From an uncultured Prevotellaceae bacterium (lineage in GTDB: Bacteria; Bacteroidota; Bacteroidia; Bacteroidales; Bacteroidaceae): 64,000 bases of DNA. Under the pieces are notes generated by a model. That model was given only the letters and a program-made list of their open reading frames with translations, was not told where the DNA came from and searched no databases. Position 1 is the stretch's first letter. Each line of letters begins with the position of its first letter. The stretch spans positions 1 through 64,000 of the forward strand of contig ONDS01000004.1 in NCBI GenBank assembly GCA_900316685.1, read 5' to 3'. The position numbers and the translations under genes were made by a program. Positions 9,485 to 18,912 of this stretch are shown here, piece by piece.

Positions 9485-9556
9485 CGGCTTAGGGTCGAGT
9501 GCTCTTTGGACTATTCTCTTGCCCCTTGCCTCTCACCCCTCACCCCTCAAGAAGGT

Positions 9557-10198
9557 ATGGTGTTTGAATTAGATGACAGCCTGACCTTTCCCTCACCTGT
9601 TTTAGGCGAGCCCGACGGTTTGTTGGCCGTGGGTGGCGACTTGAGTGTCGACCGCCTGATCATGGCTTATAGTTATGGCATCTTTCCCTGGTACGCCTTC
9701 CGCCAGGGCGAGATACATTGGTATTGCCCATTGGATAGATTCGTCATCTTCCCTTCAGAGATACATGTGTCGCACTCCATGCGCACCCTGCTCCGCAAGA
9801 ACATGTACACCTGTAGCGTGAACAAGCGTTTCGAGGAGGTGATACAGGCCTGTAGCGAGCAACGCATAGAGGAAGAGGGAGCCTGGTTGGGTCCCGACAT
9901 GATAGAAGCCTATACCGAACTGTACCGACAAGGCTTTGCCTATTCCGTGGAGGTGGAGGACGAGGACGGCCGGTTGGTGGGCGGTCTTTACGGAGTGAAC
10001 CTCGGCCGTTGTTTCTTCGGCGAGAGCATGTTCTCGCGTGTGCCCAGCGGCAGCAAGATAGCGCTTATATGGTTGGCGCGATGGATGGAGGCGCATGGAG
10101 GCACGCTGATAGATTGTCAATTCGAGACCCCCCATCTCAAGTCGATGGGAGGTCGTCATATATCCTACAAGGAGTATTTGGATTATTTAAGGAGGTAA
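9557..10198 (+). CDS. aat: leucyl/phenylalanyl-tRNA-protein transferase
   Basis: Aat adds Leu or Phe to proteins with N-terminal Lys or Arg, creating the N-degron that ClpS reads. The 213-residue product begins MVFELDDSLTFPSP and contains the family hallmarks EPDGLLAVGGDLS, AYSYGIFPWY and GGLYGVNLGRCFFGESMFS. A longer frame from 9506 would add residues encoded by repeat-like DNA (CTCACCCCTCACCCCTCA), so the start at 9557 is preferred. It follows clpA closely, so adaptor, unfoldase and degron-maker appear to be encoded together. Confidence 0.92.
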   Translation: MVFELDDSLTFPSPVLGEPDGLLAVGGDLSVDRLIMAYSYGIFPWYAFRQGEIHWYCPLDRFVIFPSEIHVSHSMRTLLRKNMYTCSVNKRFEEVIQACSEQRIEEEGAWLGPDMIEAYTELYRQGFAYSVEVEDEDGRLVGGLYGVNLGRCFFGESMFSRVPSGSKIALIWLARWMEAHGGTLIDCQFETPHLKSMGGRHISYKEYLDYLRR

Positions 10199-10412
10199 GG
10201 AGTTTAGGAGTTCAGGGGTACGGGAGTTTAGGAGTTAGGGAGTACGGGAGTTTAGGAGTTCGGGAGTTTAGACATTACCAAAGAACGCTCAACTCTCAAC
10301 ACTCAACACTCAACATTCAACACTCAACACTAAACACTAAACACTCAACACTAAACGCTCAACACTAAACACTCAACACTAAACACTAAACACTCAACAC
10401 TCAACACTCAAC
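10199..10412. repeat. short-period repeats after aat
   Basis: The first half alternates GGAGTTTA/GGAGTTCA-type octamers; the second half is CACTCAA/CACTAAA heptamers. An apparent frame through it is an artefact of the repeat. Nothing else is seen. Confidence 0.85.
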
Positions 10413-10413
10413 C

Positions 10414-11406
10414 TTAAACACCTCTCAGTCGGTCGAAATACGTGATGATTTCCTCCCACGTCTTGAATGTGTCGCTGCGATAGGGTATCACCGTGCCCAT
10501 AAAACCTTCGCACGGCTTGGCGGAAATCAGGAAATCACCCAACAGCAACTGCGGTTGGTTGGTGAAGACGACATGATTGTAGGCCGGCACATTGATATAT
10601 TCCTCCGCCCATGACACAACTTCTGCCATGCGGCTTGTCTCATCCTTAGCCGACCGAGGAGCAGGAGCCACGATATATACATCATATTCCTCTATCAACC
10701 GACGGAACGCCTTTTGGGCACTCGCCTCCGCCATACCACGGCGGTCGATGAGCGCATCGGTGGCGATGAACACCTTCTCCCGTTCCCTCCTTTGCTGACG
10801 GTCGTCCATCCATCGTATCACCGGCAACACGGCGTGCATGAATGACTGGTCGTCCATCCTATGGCCGCCATGGAAACGTATGGCCGTGGGGTAATGCTCA
10901 CAGAACAAGTCGTAGGTATCCACCAAGTCGTCCTTGTCGCCGAAAAGGCCTACCACCCTACCCTTTTCCTCATCGTCGATGCCGAGGAAGTTACGGTTGG
11001 TGATCTCCTTATACTCCTTGACCAACGCTTTGGTGACGATGAAATCCTGCACCCCGTCTTTTCTCGGACTGAAGAATCGTTGCGCTCCTGTGAGTCCATG
11101 ACTGACCATGGTGTCGCCGATGCGCAGCGCCGGGTTGATGATGATACGGTCGTAGCCATAGAGCATCTCCGTATACATGCCACCCATCGATGTGCCGATG
11201 ATGAGGTCGGGCTGTTGCTCATGACACCATTGCTGGAGCATGTCGACAGCCTCCTGTGGATGTAAAGGTATATCCTCTGCCACGATGGTGGCTTGGCATA
11301 ACACTTCGCGCAGTCGCTGCACTGTGCCAGACTGCGCCGACGAGCCGAAACCGTGAACATACATCACCTTCTTGCCCGCCATGATATCAGGAAACTGTTG
11401 TAACAT
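10414..11406 (-). CDS. YqiA-like esterase fused to a HAD-like domain
   Basis: Residues 12-205 form a compact alpha/beta hydrolase of the YqiA/YcfP type: VMYVHGFGSS at the oxyanion region, nucleophile Ser in GTSMGG, an acid in LFGDKDD and a histidine in FHGGHRM. Residues 215-330 resemble the C-terminal part of HAD-fold 5'-deoxynucleotidases (LLGDFLI..., FKTWEEIITYFDRL). The usual DxDxT catalytic motif is absent, and the sequence there reads IATDALID. The substrate is unknown. An internal start at 11382 (MAGKKVMYVHGF) is also plausible. The gene stands alone between repeat blocks. Confidence 0.75.
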   Translation of the reverse strand: MLQQFPDIMAGKKVMYVHGFGSSAQSGTVQRLREVLCQATIVAEDIPLHPQEAVDMLQQWCHEQQPDLIIGTSMGGMYTEMLYGYDRIIINPALRIGDTMVSHGLTGAQRFFSPRKDGVQDFIVTKALVKEYKEITNRNFLGIDDEEKGRVVGLFGDKDDLVDTYDLFCEHYPTAIRFHGGHRMDDQSFMHAVLPVIRWMDDRQQRREREKVFIATDALIDRRGMAEASAQKAFRRLIEEYDVYIVAPAPRSAKDETSRMAEVVSWAEEYINVPAYNHVVFTNQPQLLLGDFLISAKPCEGFMGTVIPYRSDTFKTWEEIITYFDRLRGV

Positions 11407-11708
11407 TAATATTAGGAGTTATGTGAATTAAAAGCTAATAATAATGAAGAATAATAAGAGGTTGGGACATTCTTTTACAAACCACCCCTGCTTGAAGATT
11501 TTGTCCGCTTAAGGACTAAATCGCCTTTGGAAAAGGAGGGGAGGAAGATACCTTCCTTTATCTTCCTTTACCTTCCTTTACCTTCCTTTACCTTCCTTTA
11601 TCATCCATTACCTTCCTTTATCTTCCATTACCTTCCTTTACCTTCCTTTACCTTCCTTTATCTTCCTTTATCTTCCTTTATCTTCCTTTATCTTCCTTTT
11701 CTTTATTA
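11407..11708. repeat. dispersed repeat plus decamer repeat
   Basis: A degenerate copy of the GGTTGGGACATT/ACAAACCACCCC repeat (11456-11545) is interrupted by a short unrelated stretch. It is followed by about 15 units of CTTCCTTTAC/CTTCCTTTAT. The 102-residue frame across it is made only of repeat and is not called as a gene. Confidence 0.85.
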
Positions 11709-11710
11709 TT

Positions 11711-11878
11711 TTAGTCCCATACTGAGAAGGAGGAAGGAGCCACAGGCTGCTCCTCCTCGTATTGCGCTTCATTGCCCAACTGCTCCCCGTTGCCCACTGA
11801 ATTATGGATACCAGGGTCCATCAAGTCTTCCATGACTACCTGTTTGATGGCAGGACACACATATTGCATTTTTTCCAT
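11711..11878 (-). CDS. 55-residue protein downstream of the M6 protease
   Basis: A complete small frame starts MEKMQYVCPAIKQVVMEDLM and ends SVWD. The beginning (charged Met-Lys segment, aromatic, Pro, then hydrophobic alternation) and the closing Trp-Asp resemble short Bacteroidales proteins that start MKKYxxPxxxV and end in WD or WE. The middle is acidic and Asn/Gln/Glu-rich. It begins 23 bases after the protease stop on the same strand, so it is probably co-transcribed. No signal peptide is present. The function is unknown; a protease partner, inhibitor or secreted peptide precursor are guesses. Confidence 0.6.
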   Translation of the reverse strand: MEKMQYVCPAIKQVVMEDLMDPGIHNSVGNGEQLGNEAQYEEEQPVAPSSFSVWD

Positions 11879-11901
11879 TCTTATAAAGATATATACGATA
11901 A

Positions 11902-14900
11902 CTACTTGATTACTATTTTCTTACCACCCACGATATAAATGCCTTTGGGTAGGTTGGAGCCATTCATCCGGCGTCCTTGCAAGTCATAGACCTCCTGTCC
12001 GTTGATACCATCGAGAGCCACGATGCCCTGAATGGCCGTCGTGTCCTCCTTCGGTTCGAACAGGAATACCTTCACCTGCTTTGCCACCTCCTTAGGTACC
12101 GCAAGGTAGGCCTTATGAGCCTTCGACTCGAAGGCGGCGCCGTTCTCCTCCTTCCAATAGAATCCCACCTCCTTGCCTTCTGGCTGTACCAAATGATAGA
12201 AATATACCTCATTGGCCGCCTTGGCAGGACCGGCCACAGTCATGCCGTCTTCGTCGAGACCATAGAGCATATTGGCATCGTCGCCTTCACCCTCCTCGTC
12301 GGTCACGGTGAACACATAGGTGTCAGCCTCGGCCTTGAGCACCACGCCCGTAGCGGCAGGTATCACATCGCCCTCGGCATAGGTGAGACCGATGACCAAA
12401 TCATCGCCTACCACACTATAGGTGCGCGCCTCAACGCCTGCCGGCACCACCAGGTTTTTCTCACCATAGTAGAGAGTGGCATAGCCCACCTTGCTCACGG
12501 TCACCTCGATGGTTTCCGGTTCCGGCTCTATTTCCCTGTAGAGATAGATATCTTGCTGACCGGTGGCATATACACGGAACATATCGCTGGTGCTGTTGTA
12601 TTTCAGGTAATATTCCTTACCAACGTTGAGCACGGAGGCCACATGGTCGGCATCAATATCGATGGTCCACTGCGAATGGTCGGTCATCGAGGAGCTGGTG
12701 GTCAGATAAGCCTTCCTCGAACCCGAGGTAGATGTCGTCGTACCGAGATACGCCTTTTCATCCTCATCGTACAGCGCCCATAAGCCGGATTCCGTTCCCT
12801 CCTCGAGTACCAAGCGTTTTGCTGCGTTACCTGCGATGGCAAGGTCGATGACATCATTCACGGGGCGTACCGTAGCCGCCAGGCCCTTATTGGTGTCAAA
12901 GCCATTATATGCCACATATTTATTATCCGCGTAGCTCACCACGAGATAGTTCTTGCCCGCCACGAGTTGGTCGGCACTGGTGACCAGCTGATACTGTCCC
13001 TCGCCCTCACCGGGCAGGATGCTGGCAGGCTCAACGGTCAGCGTGTACGAGGCCGATGCCTCGTTGTAATTATCATCACCGGCAAACGAAGCCGTGATGA
13101 CCGTCGTGCCTTCAGCTATGAGCGTCACCTCGCCGGTGGTGGCATCCACAGTGGCCACCTCAGTATTGTCGCTGCTGTAAGTGACCGTCAGTCCCTTCGG
13201 TTCGATGGAGAGCGTGGGCAGGGTGAACGCCTCGCCCAGGGTAACAGTCAGTTCCGTGGGGTTGAACGCCATGGTCACATCCTCTTTCACCACTGGCGGC
13301 ACGTCCTCTTGAGACTCCGCATAGAGGTGCGCCACCACCATCGATGCGGTGGGCGAACTGGTATATGTGGTGAATCGCGGACTGTTCACATTGTACAACA
13401 TGGTGCCGTAGGAGCCAAAGGCCATGGCCACGCCCCCATTGGTATCGTCTGTCAAGGTCCATGCCTTCTCCTCACCGGCGAAAGCCAGTTTCTTGGCCGC
13501 CGTGGCATAGAGATACTGTCCCTCGTCGTTGACGAACATCCAACCATCGGCCGATTTCAAGGCGGTGAACACCACCACGTCGTCGTTGACTGTCGCCACC
13601 TCATTATCAGAGCTCATGGTCACATCCACCGCCGTCAAGTAGGCGGAAGAACTTGTGGTCTTCAATGAACCCGCCGCCTTGGCTTTACCCTCGTTGACGA
13701 TGACGTAGCGCATACCGCTCACCATTCCGTCGACGGAGCTGACCAACTTGAAATATTGCGAGGTAGGAGTCTTGATGATATATTGGGCTGTAGCCACCGC
13801 ACTCTGTTCCTCCTCGGTCACGGCAATGGCTTGTATGGTCGTGGTGGTCTCTACGTTGATAGGCTGGGTATAGAGCGTGCTCTCCGTGGTCGGTGTGGAG
13901 CCATCGGTGGTGTAATAGATGACCGCCCCCTCTGTTTGGCAGGAGATACTGACCTGTTGCGCCTCAGTATAGGTGCCGCCCGCCGGCGAGAACACCGGTT
14001 TGGCTACGCTGCTCACACCCACGAAGTTGAATGATATGGTCTTATAGCTGTCGTTGTTCTGTGTGATTTGCTCTACCGACGAGTCCATGTAATACGTACC
14101 ATCGGAATTCTTGTTGTAGAACTTGGCCGCCGGAGTGGATGACTTGCTGAACGAATTGCAGTTACCATAAGGGAAGGGGTCGTTGGCCATGCCCTCTTCG
14201 GTATAATACTTCGAGCCCATGTAGGTATAGTACTGATACTGGTTGTCGGCAGCTATCCACGTCATGCGCTGGTGCGAGGGGTTGTCGTTGGGTTCGTTGG
14301 CAGCCCACACCTCGGCATCATAGTCTACATGCAGGATGAGCAGGCCCGCACCTGGCAGGCTGGCATCCCATCCCCTTTTCTGTCTGTTTTCGAGCAGGTA
14401 ATACTCATTGCTGTTGCCGCCATTGTAGATGATGTAGCTCTCGCCTCCATCCTGAAGCGACTTCATGCCCGTCACCGCCTGGCTTTTTGTCAGTTCGATA
14501 GGCTCTTTCCATCCTGCCACCCATCGTTCATAGCTGGTGTAACCCGCCGGTTGGAAGCCATTGCCGTTATACGAACCGCTATCCATGAGGTCCCAGTTGC
14601 CCATGCCCTGTCCGCCGCTGTAGTCGGTATCGTAGAAGTCGGGATAACCCAGGCAGTGGCTGAACTCATGGCACATGGTGCCTATACCCGCAATAGAGCC
14701 AGTAGAGCCATCCAGTTCGGCACCGCAGGCGTAGGTGTCGATCTTCACGCCATCGAGGGTCACGGCCCCCGTCCCATCGCCATACATCGCGGCTTGGCTC
14801 AGTTGCCACTCGTGGGGCCAGATGGTGGAAGAAGCACCTCCGTCGGCCTCGCCCTTGCCGGCATAGACCACATACACTTGGTCTACCTCGCCATCGCCAT

Positions 14901-15549
14901 CCCAATCGTAGTCGGCATAGTTTACTTGACTATTGGCCAGTTTGACCGCCTCGATGACCATGGTAGCAGGATATTTGTCGTTGCCGCTGCTATCGTTGCT
15001 GCCGTAGTACGACATATTTTTCGACACGGTGACCGGTCCCACCACATCGAAGGTCAGTTCGAACTGGCCGTCGCTCTGTGCATAGAAATAATCGTACATC
15101 GACCCCTTGAAGTTGCCGTACGAAAAATTCACCTCGTTGGCGATGCGTTGGTAGAGTGCATTGTCATTGGAAGCGTTGAACGATTTATCAATGTAATTGA
15201 CCAATATGATGAGTCCTTTTTTAGCACCTTGGTAATTGCCCCACTCGCCCACACGCCTCTGCGCCATTTTCCGGGTGCGCCGTGTGTTCTCTCTCGCCCT
15301 TTTTTCCTTGGCGCGGGCCATCACCTGGCGCGCATCCACCGGTTGGAACACGTCGGAGCCATCCACCGACAGATAGGCTTTGCCGTCGTCGGCCATCCAA
15401 TAGTGTCCGTGTTCGTCGCCCACGAGCCGTGCGGTAACCGTTGTACCATCGGTCAGGGTAAGCACCTTGGTCAGTCCCCTCTTGGCGGGAACGGCGCTGG
15501 CGCAAAGCGTCATCATGGCCAGCATGAAGCAGGATAGAATTTTTTTCAT
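11902..15549 (-). CDS. secreted M6-family metalloprotease with T9SS-like C-terminus
   Basis: A signal peptide (to about residue 20) and a basic pro-segment precede an M6-type peptidase domain with the zinc motif HEFSHCLGYPD at residues 294-304 and a downstream MGNWDLMDSG. After it come a chitobiase-C-terminal-like module (YYTTDGSTPT, about 520-600), two lipocalin- or lectin-like segments of unknown type, and a Big2-like immunoglobulin fold (VTYSSDNTEVATVD). The last 40 residues (VYDLQGRRMN..LPKGIYIV) look like the type-A sorting domain of the type IX secretion system. It probably degrades host or dietary proteins at the cell surface. A -7 box TAATTTTG lies at 15622-15629 without a clear -33 box. 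Confidence 0.87.
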   Translation of the reverse strand: MKKILSCFMLAMMTLCASAVPAKRGLTKVLTLTDGTTVTARLVGDEHGHYWMADDGKAYLSVDGSDVFQPVDARQVMARAKEKRARENTRRTRKMAQRRVGEWGNYQGAKKGLIILVNYIDKSFNASNDNALYQRIANEVNFSYGNFKGSMYDYFYAQSDGQFELTFDVVGPVTVSKNMSYYGSNDSSGNDKYPATMVIEAVKLANSQVNYADYDWDGDGEVDQVYVVYAGKGEADGGASSTIWPHEWQLSQAAMYGDGTGAVTLDGVKIDTYACGAELDGSTGSIAGIGTMCHEFSHCLGYPDFYDTDYSGGQGMGNWDLMDSGSYNGNGFQPAGYTSYERWVAGWKEPIELTKSQAVTGMKSLQDGGESYIIYNGGNSNEYYLLENRQKRGWDASLPGAGLLILHVDYDAEVWAANEPNDNPSHQRMTWIAADNQYQYYTYMGSKYYTEEGMANDPFPYGNCNSFSKSSTPAAKFYNKNSDGTYYMDSSVEQITQNNDSYKTISFNFVGVSSVAKPVFSPAGGTYTEAQQVSISCQTEGAVIYYTTDGSTPTTESTLYTQPINVETTTTIQAIAVTEEEQSAVATAQYIIKTPTSQYFKLVSSVDGMVSGMRYVIVNEGKAKAAGSLKTTSSSAYLTAVDVTMSSDNEVATVNDDVVVFTALKSADGWMFVNDEGQYLYATAAKKLAFAGEEKAWTLTDDTNGGVAMAFGSYGTMLYNVNSPRFTTYTSSPTASMVVAHLYAESQEDVPPVVKEDVTMAFNPTELTVTLGEAFTLPTLSIEPKGLTVTYSSDNTEVATVDATTGEVTLIAEGTTVITASFAGDDNYNEASASYTLTVEPASILPGEGEGQYQLVTSADQLVAGKNYLVVSYADNKYVAYNGFDTNKGLAATVRPVNDVIDLAIAGNAAKRLVLEEGTESGLWALYDEDEKAYLGTTTSTSGSRKAYLTTSSSMTDHSQWTIDIDADHVASVLNVGKEYYLKYNSTSDMFRVYATGQQDIYLYREIEPEPETIEVTVSKVGYATLYYGEKNLVVPAGVEARTYSVVGDDLVIGLTYAEGDVIPAATGVVLKAEADTYVFTVTDEEGEGDDANMLYGLDEDGMTVAGPAKAANEVYFYHLVQPEGKEVGFYWKEENGAAFESKAHKAYLAVPKEVAKQVKVFLFEPKEDTTAIQGIVALDGINGQEVYDLQGRRMNGSNLPKGIYIVGGKKIVIK

Positions 15550-15679
15550 CTTCTAGTGTTGTAAAGTTGTGTCATCTGGGTTAACAAAAGCAGTCTCTCA
15601 CCTTATTGATGAAAGGCGCGGCAAAATTAGCAAAAAAAAGTGATAATCACTCATTTATTGCCTTAAAACTTGTCAAATC

Positions 15680-17152
15680 TCATCTGCCCTTTGTCTCCAC
15701 CCTTTCGTCGGAGAGTATCTCGCGGGCGGCGCTACGGCTGTCGAACTCCACCTTTGTCTTGGTGAAATCGGGTGTGTTGAAAGAATAGAGTGTCTCGCTG
15801 TAATACTCTTTGGGATTACGCTGGGGCAAGAGGAAAGGTTTGGTGAAACGTCCCTGCTCGTCGACCGAGGTGAGGAACAACTGGGTGTAGAGCCCGTTTT
15901 CCCTTCTCGAGGTGAAGACCACCCAATGGCTGTTGACGTTCCAGTTATGGAAGCTGTCGGCATCGGGACTGTTGATTTCGTCGATGGGCCGTGCCTCGCC
16001 CGTGGCCAGGTCGAGCAGCCACTGTTCGCTCTCCTTATGCCAGACGGAGAAATAGCCATAATCCATGAGTGTGAAAAGGATGTATTTGCCATCATAAGAA
16101 GGCCGTGGCCATGTAAGGCTCTTGCCCATCTTCACCGCATTGAAGAGCGTGTCGACATGGTCGCCGTAGGTGCCGGTCTCGGGGTCGAAACTGATCTTGC
16201 AGAGGTTGTATTTCTCGTCCTTGTAATGTGCAGGATATTCCTGTTGCTTACAAGTCATGTAATAAAGCGTCTTGCCATCGGGGGAAAAGACCGGTGTGTT
16301 CTCCGACCAGTCGGGTGTCATCAGCAGCGAGTCGGTGATCATCTCATGCGTGGAGGGATTGTATACGAACACATCCGAGGAGAGGTCGAACACCTCGATA
16401 CGCTCGTCGTGCACCACATGGAATCCCTGTCGTGTCTGGTTGGTGGAGAAGGCGCAGTACTTGCCCGAGGGGTGCCAATAGGGATAGACCATCGAGCCGC
16501 CGAGCAGGTCGCTTTTCGCCTTGAGCCATTCGCGTTTCCCGTCCTGTTGTATCATCGTCGCCCCATGGTCGCCGCGCACATGGAACACGAAACGTGAAGG
16601 GTCTGTGCGGTTGCTGGAGTGACAGTTGACGCATTGCCCGGGAATACGGGTGTTGTCGATGATTTCATACTCGTCGAAGGTCGACAGGTCGCGCTGATAC
16701 AGTCCCATGTGGCTGAACACCTCATAGCCAGGTGCTATGCGTCGGTAGGTCAGTCCCCACTCGTCGAGGGCATACGGACTTACATGGATGGCGAAGGCCT
16801 TGTACTGGGTCCACTGGCCATCGTTCTTGGCGCAGACGGTCACCGTGAGGTCCTTGCCCTTGTTCTTCTCCAGCAGTGCGTGCCAGTCATCCTCGTCGAA
16901 GTCGGCATATTCGCCGTTGGCTTGCACCTCGGAGCCATCTGCCCCCTTTACCACCACATCCATGCGCTCGCAGTCGCCCTTCATGTTGAAGTTGAGCGGC
17001 GCGATGCCCACGGGGATGGTCACCTCGGTATAGTCGGGATAGATGGCCGGCAGGTCGGAAGACTGCTGTGGGTTGTCGGGACGGTCGGAACAAGCGGCGA
17101 GGAGCAATCCCCCCACGAAACAGAATAAGAAGATACGGGCTGTGTTCATCAT
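15680..17152 (-). CDS. PD40/TolB-like propeller lipoprotein with CxxCH motif (copy B)
   Basis: A lipoprotein signal peptide ends at Cys21 (LLLAAC). The next region carries the family motif LPAIYPDYTEVTIP and an Ig-like stretch. CVNCH follows at residues 174-178, the pattern used for covalent haem attachment. The second half has repeated strands with SPDGKTLYYM and PSYDGKYILF, as in PD40/TolB propellers. Its ATG overlaps the stop of the membrane-protein gene upstream by four bases, so the two are translationally coupled. No catalytic motif is recognised. It probably sits in the periplasm or on the outer membrane. Haem binding is an inference from CxxCH alone. Confidence 0.7.
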   Translation of the reverse strand: MMNTARIFLFCFVGGLLLAACSDRPDNPQQSSDLPAIYPDYTEVTIPVGIAPLNFNMKGDCERMDVVVKGADGSEVQANGEYADFDEDDWHALLEKNKGKDLTVTVCAKNDGQWTQYKAFAIHVSPYALDEWGLTYRRIAPGYEVFSHMGLYQRDLSTFDEYEIIDNTRIPGQCVNCHSSNRTDPSRFVFHVRGDHGATMIQQDGKREWLKAKSDLLGGSMVYPYWHPSGKYCAFSTNQTRQGFHVVHDERIEVFDLSSDVFVYNPSTHEMITDSLLMTPDWSENTPVFSPDGKTLYYMTCKQQEYPAHYKDEKYNLCKISFDPETGTYGDHVDTLFNAVKMGKSLTWPRPSYDGKYILFTLMDYGYFSVWHKESEQWLLDLATGEARPIDEINSPDADSFHNWNVNSHWVVFTSRRENGLYTQLFLTSVDEQGRFTKPFLLPQRNPKEYYSETLYSFNTPDFTKTKVEFDSRSAAREILSDERVETKGR

Positions 17153-18912
17153 TGTTTTTGGTTTTGAAGGATGTAATACCAGAATGTGTGGCGATAAACA
17201 TCGAGCGAAGGGGAATGCGGACCCTCATTCGACACGATACGTGAGAACTGGGCGAAGTCGTTGATCACCTGGGGTGCGACGAGGCCTTCTGGTGGGGTCT
17301 GCCTTCGACCGGCGTATGCCATGACTAAGGCTTGCTGACAAAGAGAGGGAAAATAATTCGCTTTCTGCTGAACAACAGGGAGATATTGCACCACCTTGTC
17401 CAAGTCACAACTGAGCAAGGGATAGGCCATCAGATATTGCATGGCCAAAGTATTGGTGCTGTCGCGTAGGAACAGTTGTCCCACCATACGGTCCTGTTCC
17501 GTTTCGCTGAACAGGAAATCCTCGTTATAAGTCCTTCGTCTTAACTTGCCATAGACGGGGTCATTGTTGATGGTCTGTTCATTGCCCAGCAATTGGCGAG
17601 TACGTTTCGCCCATTTGCGATAGAACATCGTTTTCTCGAGCATGGAGATGTATTTCTCCGCCACCTTGTAGTGGCCGCCAATGAGGTTGGTCTCCACCAA
17701 CCGTTTCACCGCTCGGCAACTCTTGTTATTGTTAGGCAACATCTCCATGGTCTCAAAGGCGAAGCGTTGCGCCGTATTGACCATGCCTAACTGGAAATAA
17801 ACCTCACCGTTGAGCAAGGAAGAAGTAAAATTGCGTTCAAAACCAGGAAACATCCCCTGTACCCCATGTTGGTAGAAGCCGAACAGACGTTCCCCCATCT
17901 GGTTGGTCATGCCCAATGCCAAGTTGGTGGCGCAGACACTCATGGGCAAATCGAGATGATCTTTGGAGGCCTTGTCGAGGATGGCGTTCCATTGTCCGGT
18001 ACGTACCAGGAAGTCATAGTCAATCAGTCCATACGTCTTGGCGTCATAAGACGGGGAAACGACATACCATAACGTCAATAACAACATGGTCGTCACCGCC
18101 GCCACATAAGGTCCACGGAGTTTCACCTTATTGCACAGCCAAGAAGCCACAAAAGGAAGGAGCGCCGTCAGCGCCATCGTTGCCACCATGACCGGCGGCA
18201 CCTCTTTTGGGAAACGGTGATAATCAATGCCACGAAACAGCGACGACAAGGGATAAGGAGCCAACAGACCACTTGCCAAGACAACGGCCACAGCGTAGAC
18301 GATCACCGCAGCAGCATATAGTGCCCCATGAGTGTCCTTCTCTGTGAAAAGTCGCAAGCCCACATACAACGCCACCATAAGCATAGCCGGTCCGATGAAC
18401 CAATAGAGTAGTGGCAAACCGAGAACGACGAAAGCCACCTGCGACCATTTTCCCCGAGGCCAGGCCCACATGGCCACAAGGGCCAGGAGGAATGACACCA
18501 CGAAAGAAAGCATGGTGTTGGTATCGCCCATCAGATACCATACCATCAGTACGGGGATGAACGAGAGAAGGTAAGCCAGTGAGAGTGAAGCGTCGGCCCT
18601 ACACTGCCGGCGAATTAATACCCAGCACAGCCGCTGTATCAACATATAGAGGGTAGCGATGATGACCGCCCCAAAGAGAGGATTATTGTAAAACTGGACC
18701 AAGAACTCCGCCAGCCACCGTCCCAGGCCACCCGGTTGAGCCATCCGCTCTGCGAAATACCCGCCATCGAACAGGAACAGTTGGAACTGCTCATGAAAAG
18801 CCAAGGCGGAAGGATATTTCACCCACCAGAAAAGGAAAGCCAAACAACCCAGAATGAGTGTCGCTCCTATTTTCCACGACTTGCCTATGAACGTACCCAT
18901 CATCTGCCACAT
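17149..18912 (-). CDS. polytopic membrane protein, DUF6057-like (copy B)
   Basis: The 587-residue protein has an N-terminal half with about ten hydrophobic segments and the family motif YPSALAFHEQFQLFLFDGG just after the first helix. The C-terminal half is soluble and helical, like tetratricopeptide repeats (NTAQRFAFETMEML, RAVKRLVETNLIGGHYKVAEKY, MFYRKWAKRTRQLL). Its start codon shares TAATG with the stop of the DUF4369 gene, and its end overlaps the CxxCH lipoprotein gene by four bases. The function is unknown. The constant pairing with a CxxCH lipoprotein suggests a membrane complex. Confidence 0.65.
   Translation of the reverse strand: MWQMMGTFIGKSWKIGATLILGCLAFLFWWVKYPSALAFHEQFQLFLFDGGYFAERMAQPGGLGRWLAEFLVQFYNNPLFGAVIIATLYMLIQRLCWVLIRRQCRADASLSLAYLLSFIPVLMVWYLMGDTNTMLSFVVSFLLALVAMWAWPRGKWSQVAFVVLGLPLLYWFIGPAMLMVALYVGLRLFTEKDTHGALYAAAVIVYAVAVVLASGLLAPYPLSSLFRGIDYHRFPKEVPPVMVATMALTALLPFVASWLCNKVKLRGPYVAAVTTMLLLTLWYVVSPSYDAKTYGLIDYDFLVRTGQWNAILDKASKDHLDLPMSVCATNLALGMTNQMGERLFGFYQHGVQGMFPGFERNFTSSLLNGEVYFQLGMVNTAQRFAFETMEMLPNNNKSCRAVKRLVETNLIGGHYKVAEKYISMLEKTMFYRKWAKRTRQLLGNEQTINNDPVYGKLRRRTYNEDFLFSETEQDRMVGQLFLRDSTNTLAMQYLMAYPLLSCDLDKVVQYLPVVQQKANYFPSLCQQALVMAYAGRRQTPPEGLVAPQVINDFAQFSRIVSNEGPHSPSLDVYRHTFWYYILQNQKQ

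Noticed and set aside
10009-10368. 119-residue frame overlapping the end of aat
   Set aside because: It is an out-of-frame reading of aat followed by translated repeats.
11527-11835. 102-residue frame in the CTTCCTTTAC region
   Set aside because: Its sequence is only translated decamer repeat, and it overlaps the real 55-residue gene on the other strand.
14272-15537. 421-residue frame opposite the M6 protease
   Set aside because: It is a shadow of the protease on the other strand; the protease has a signal peptide and a zinc motif.
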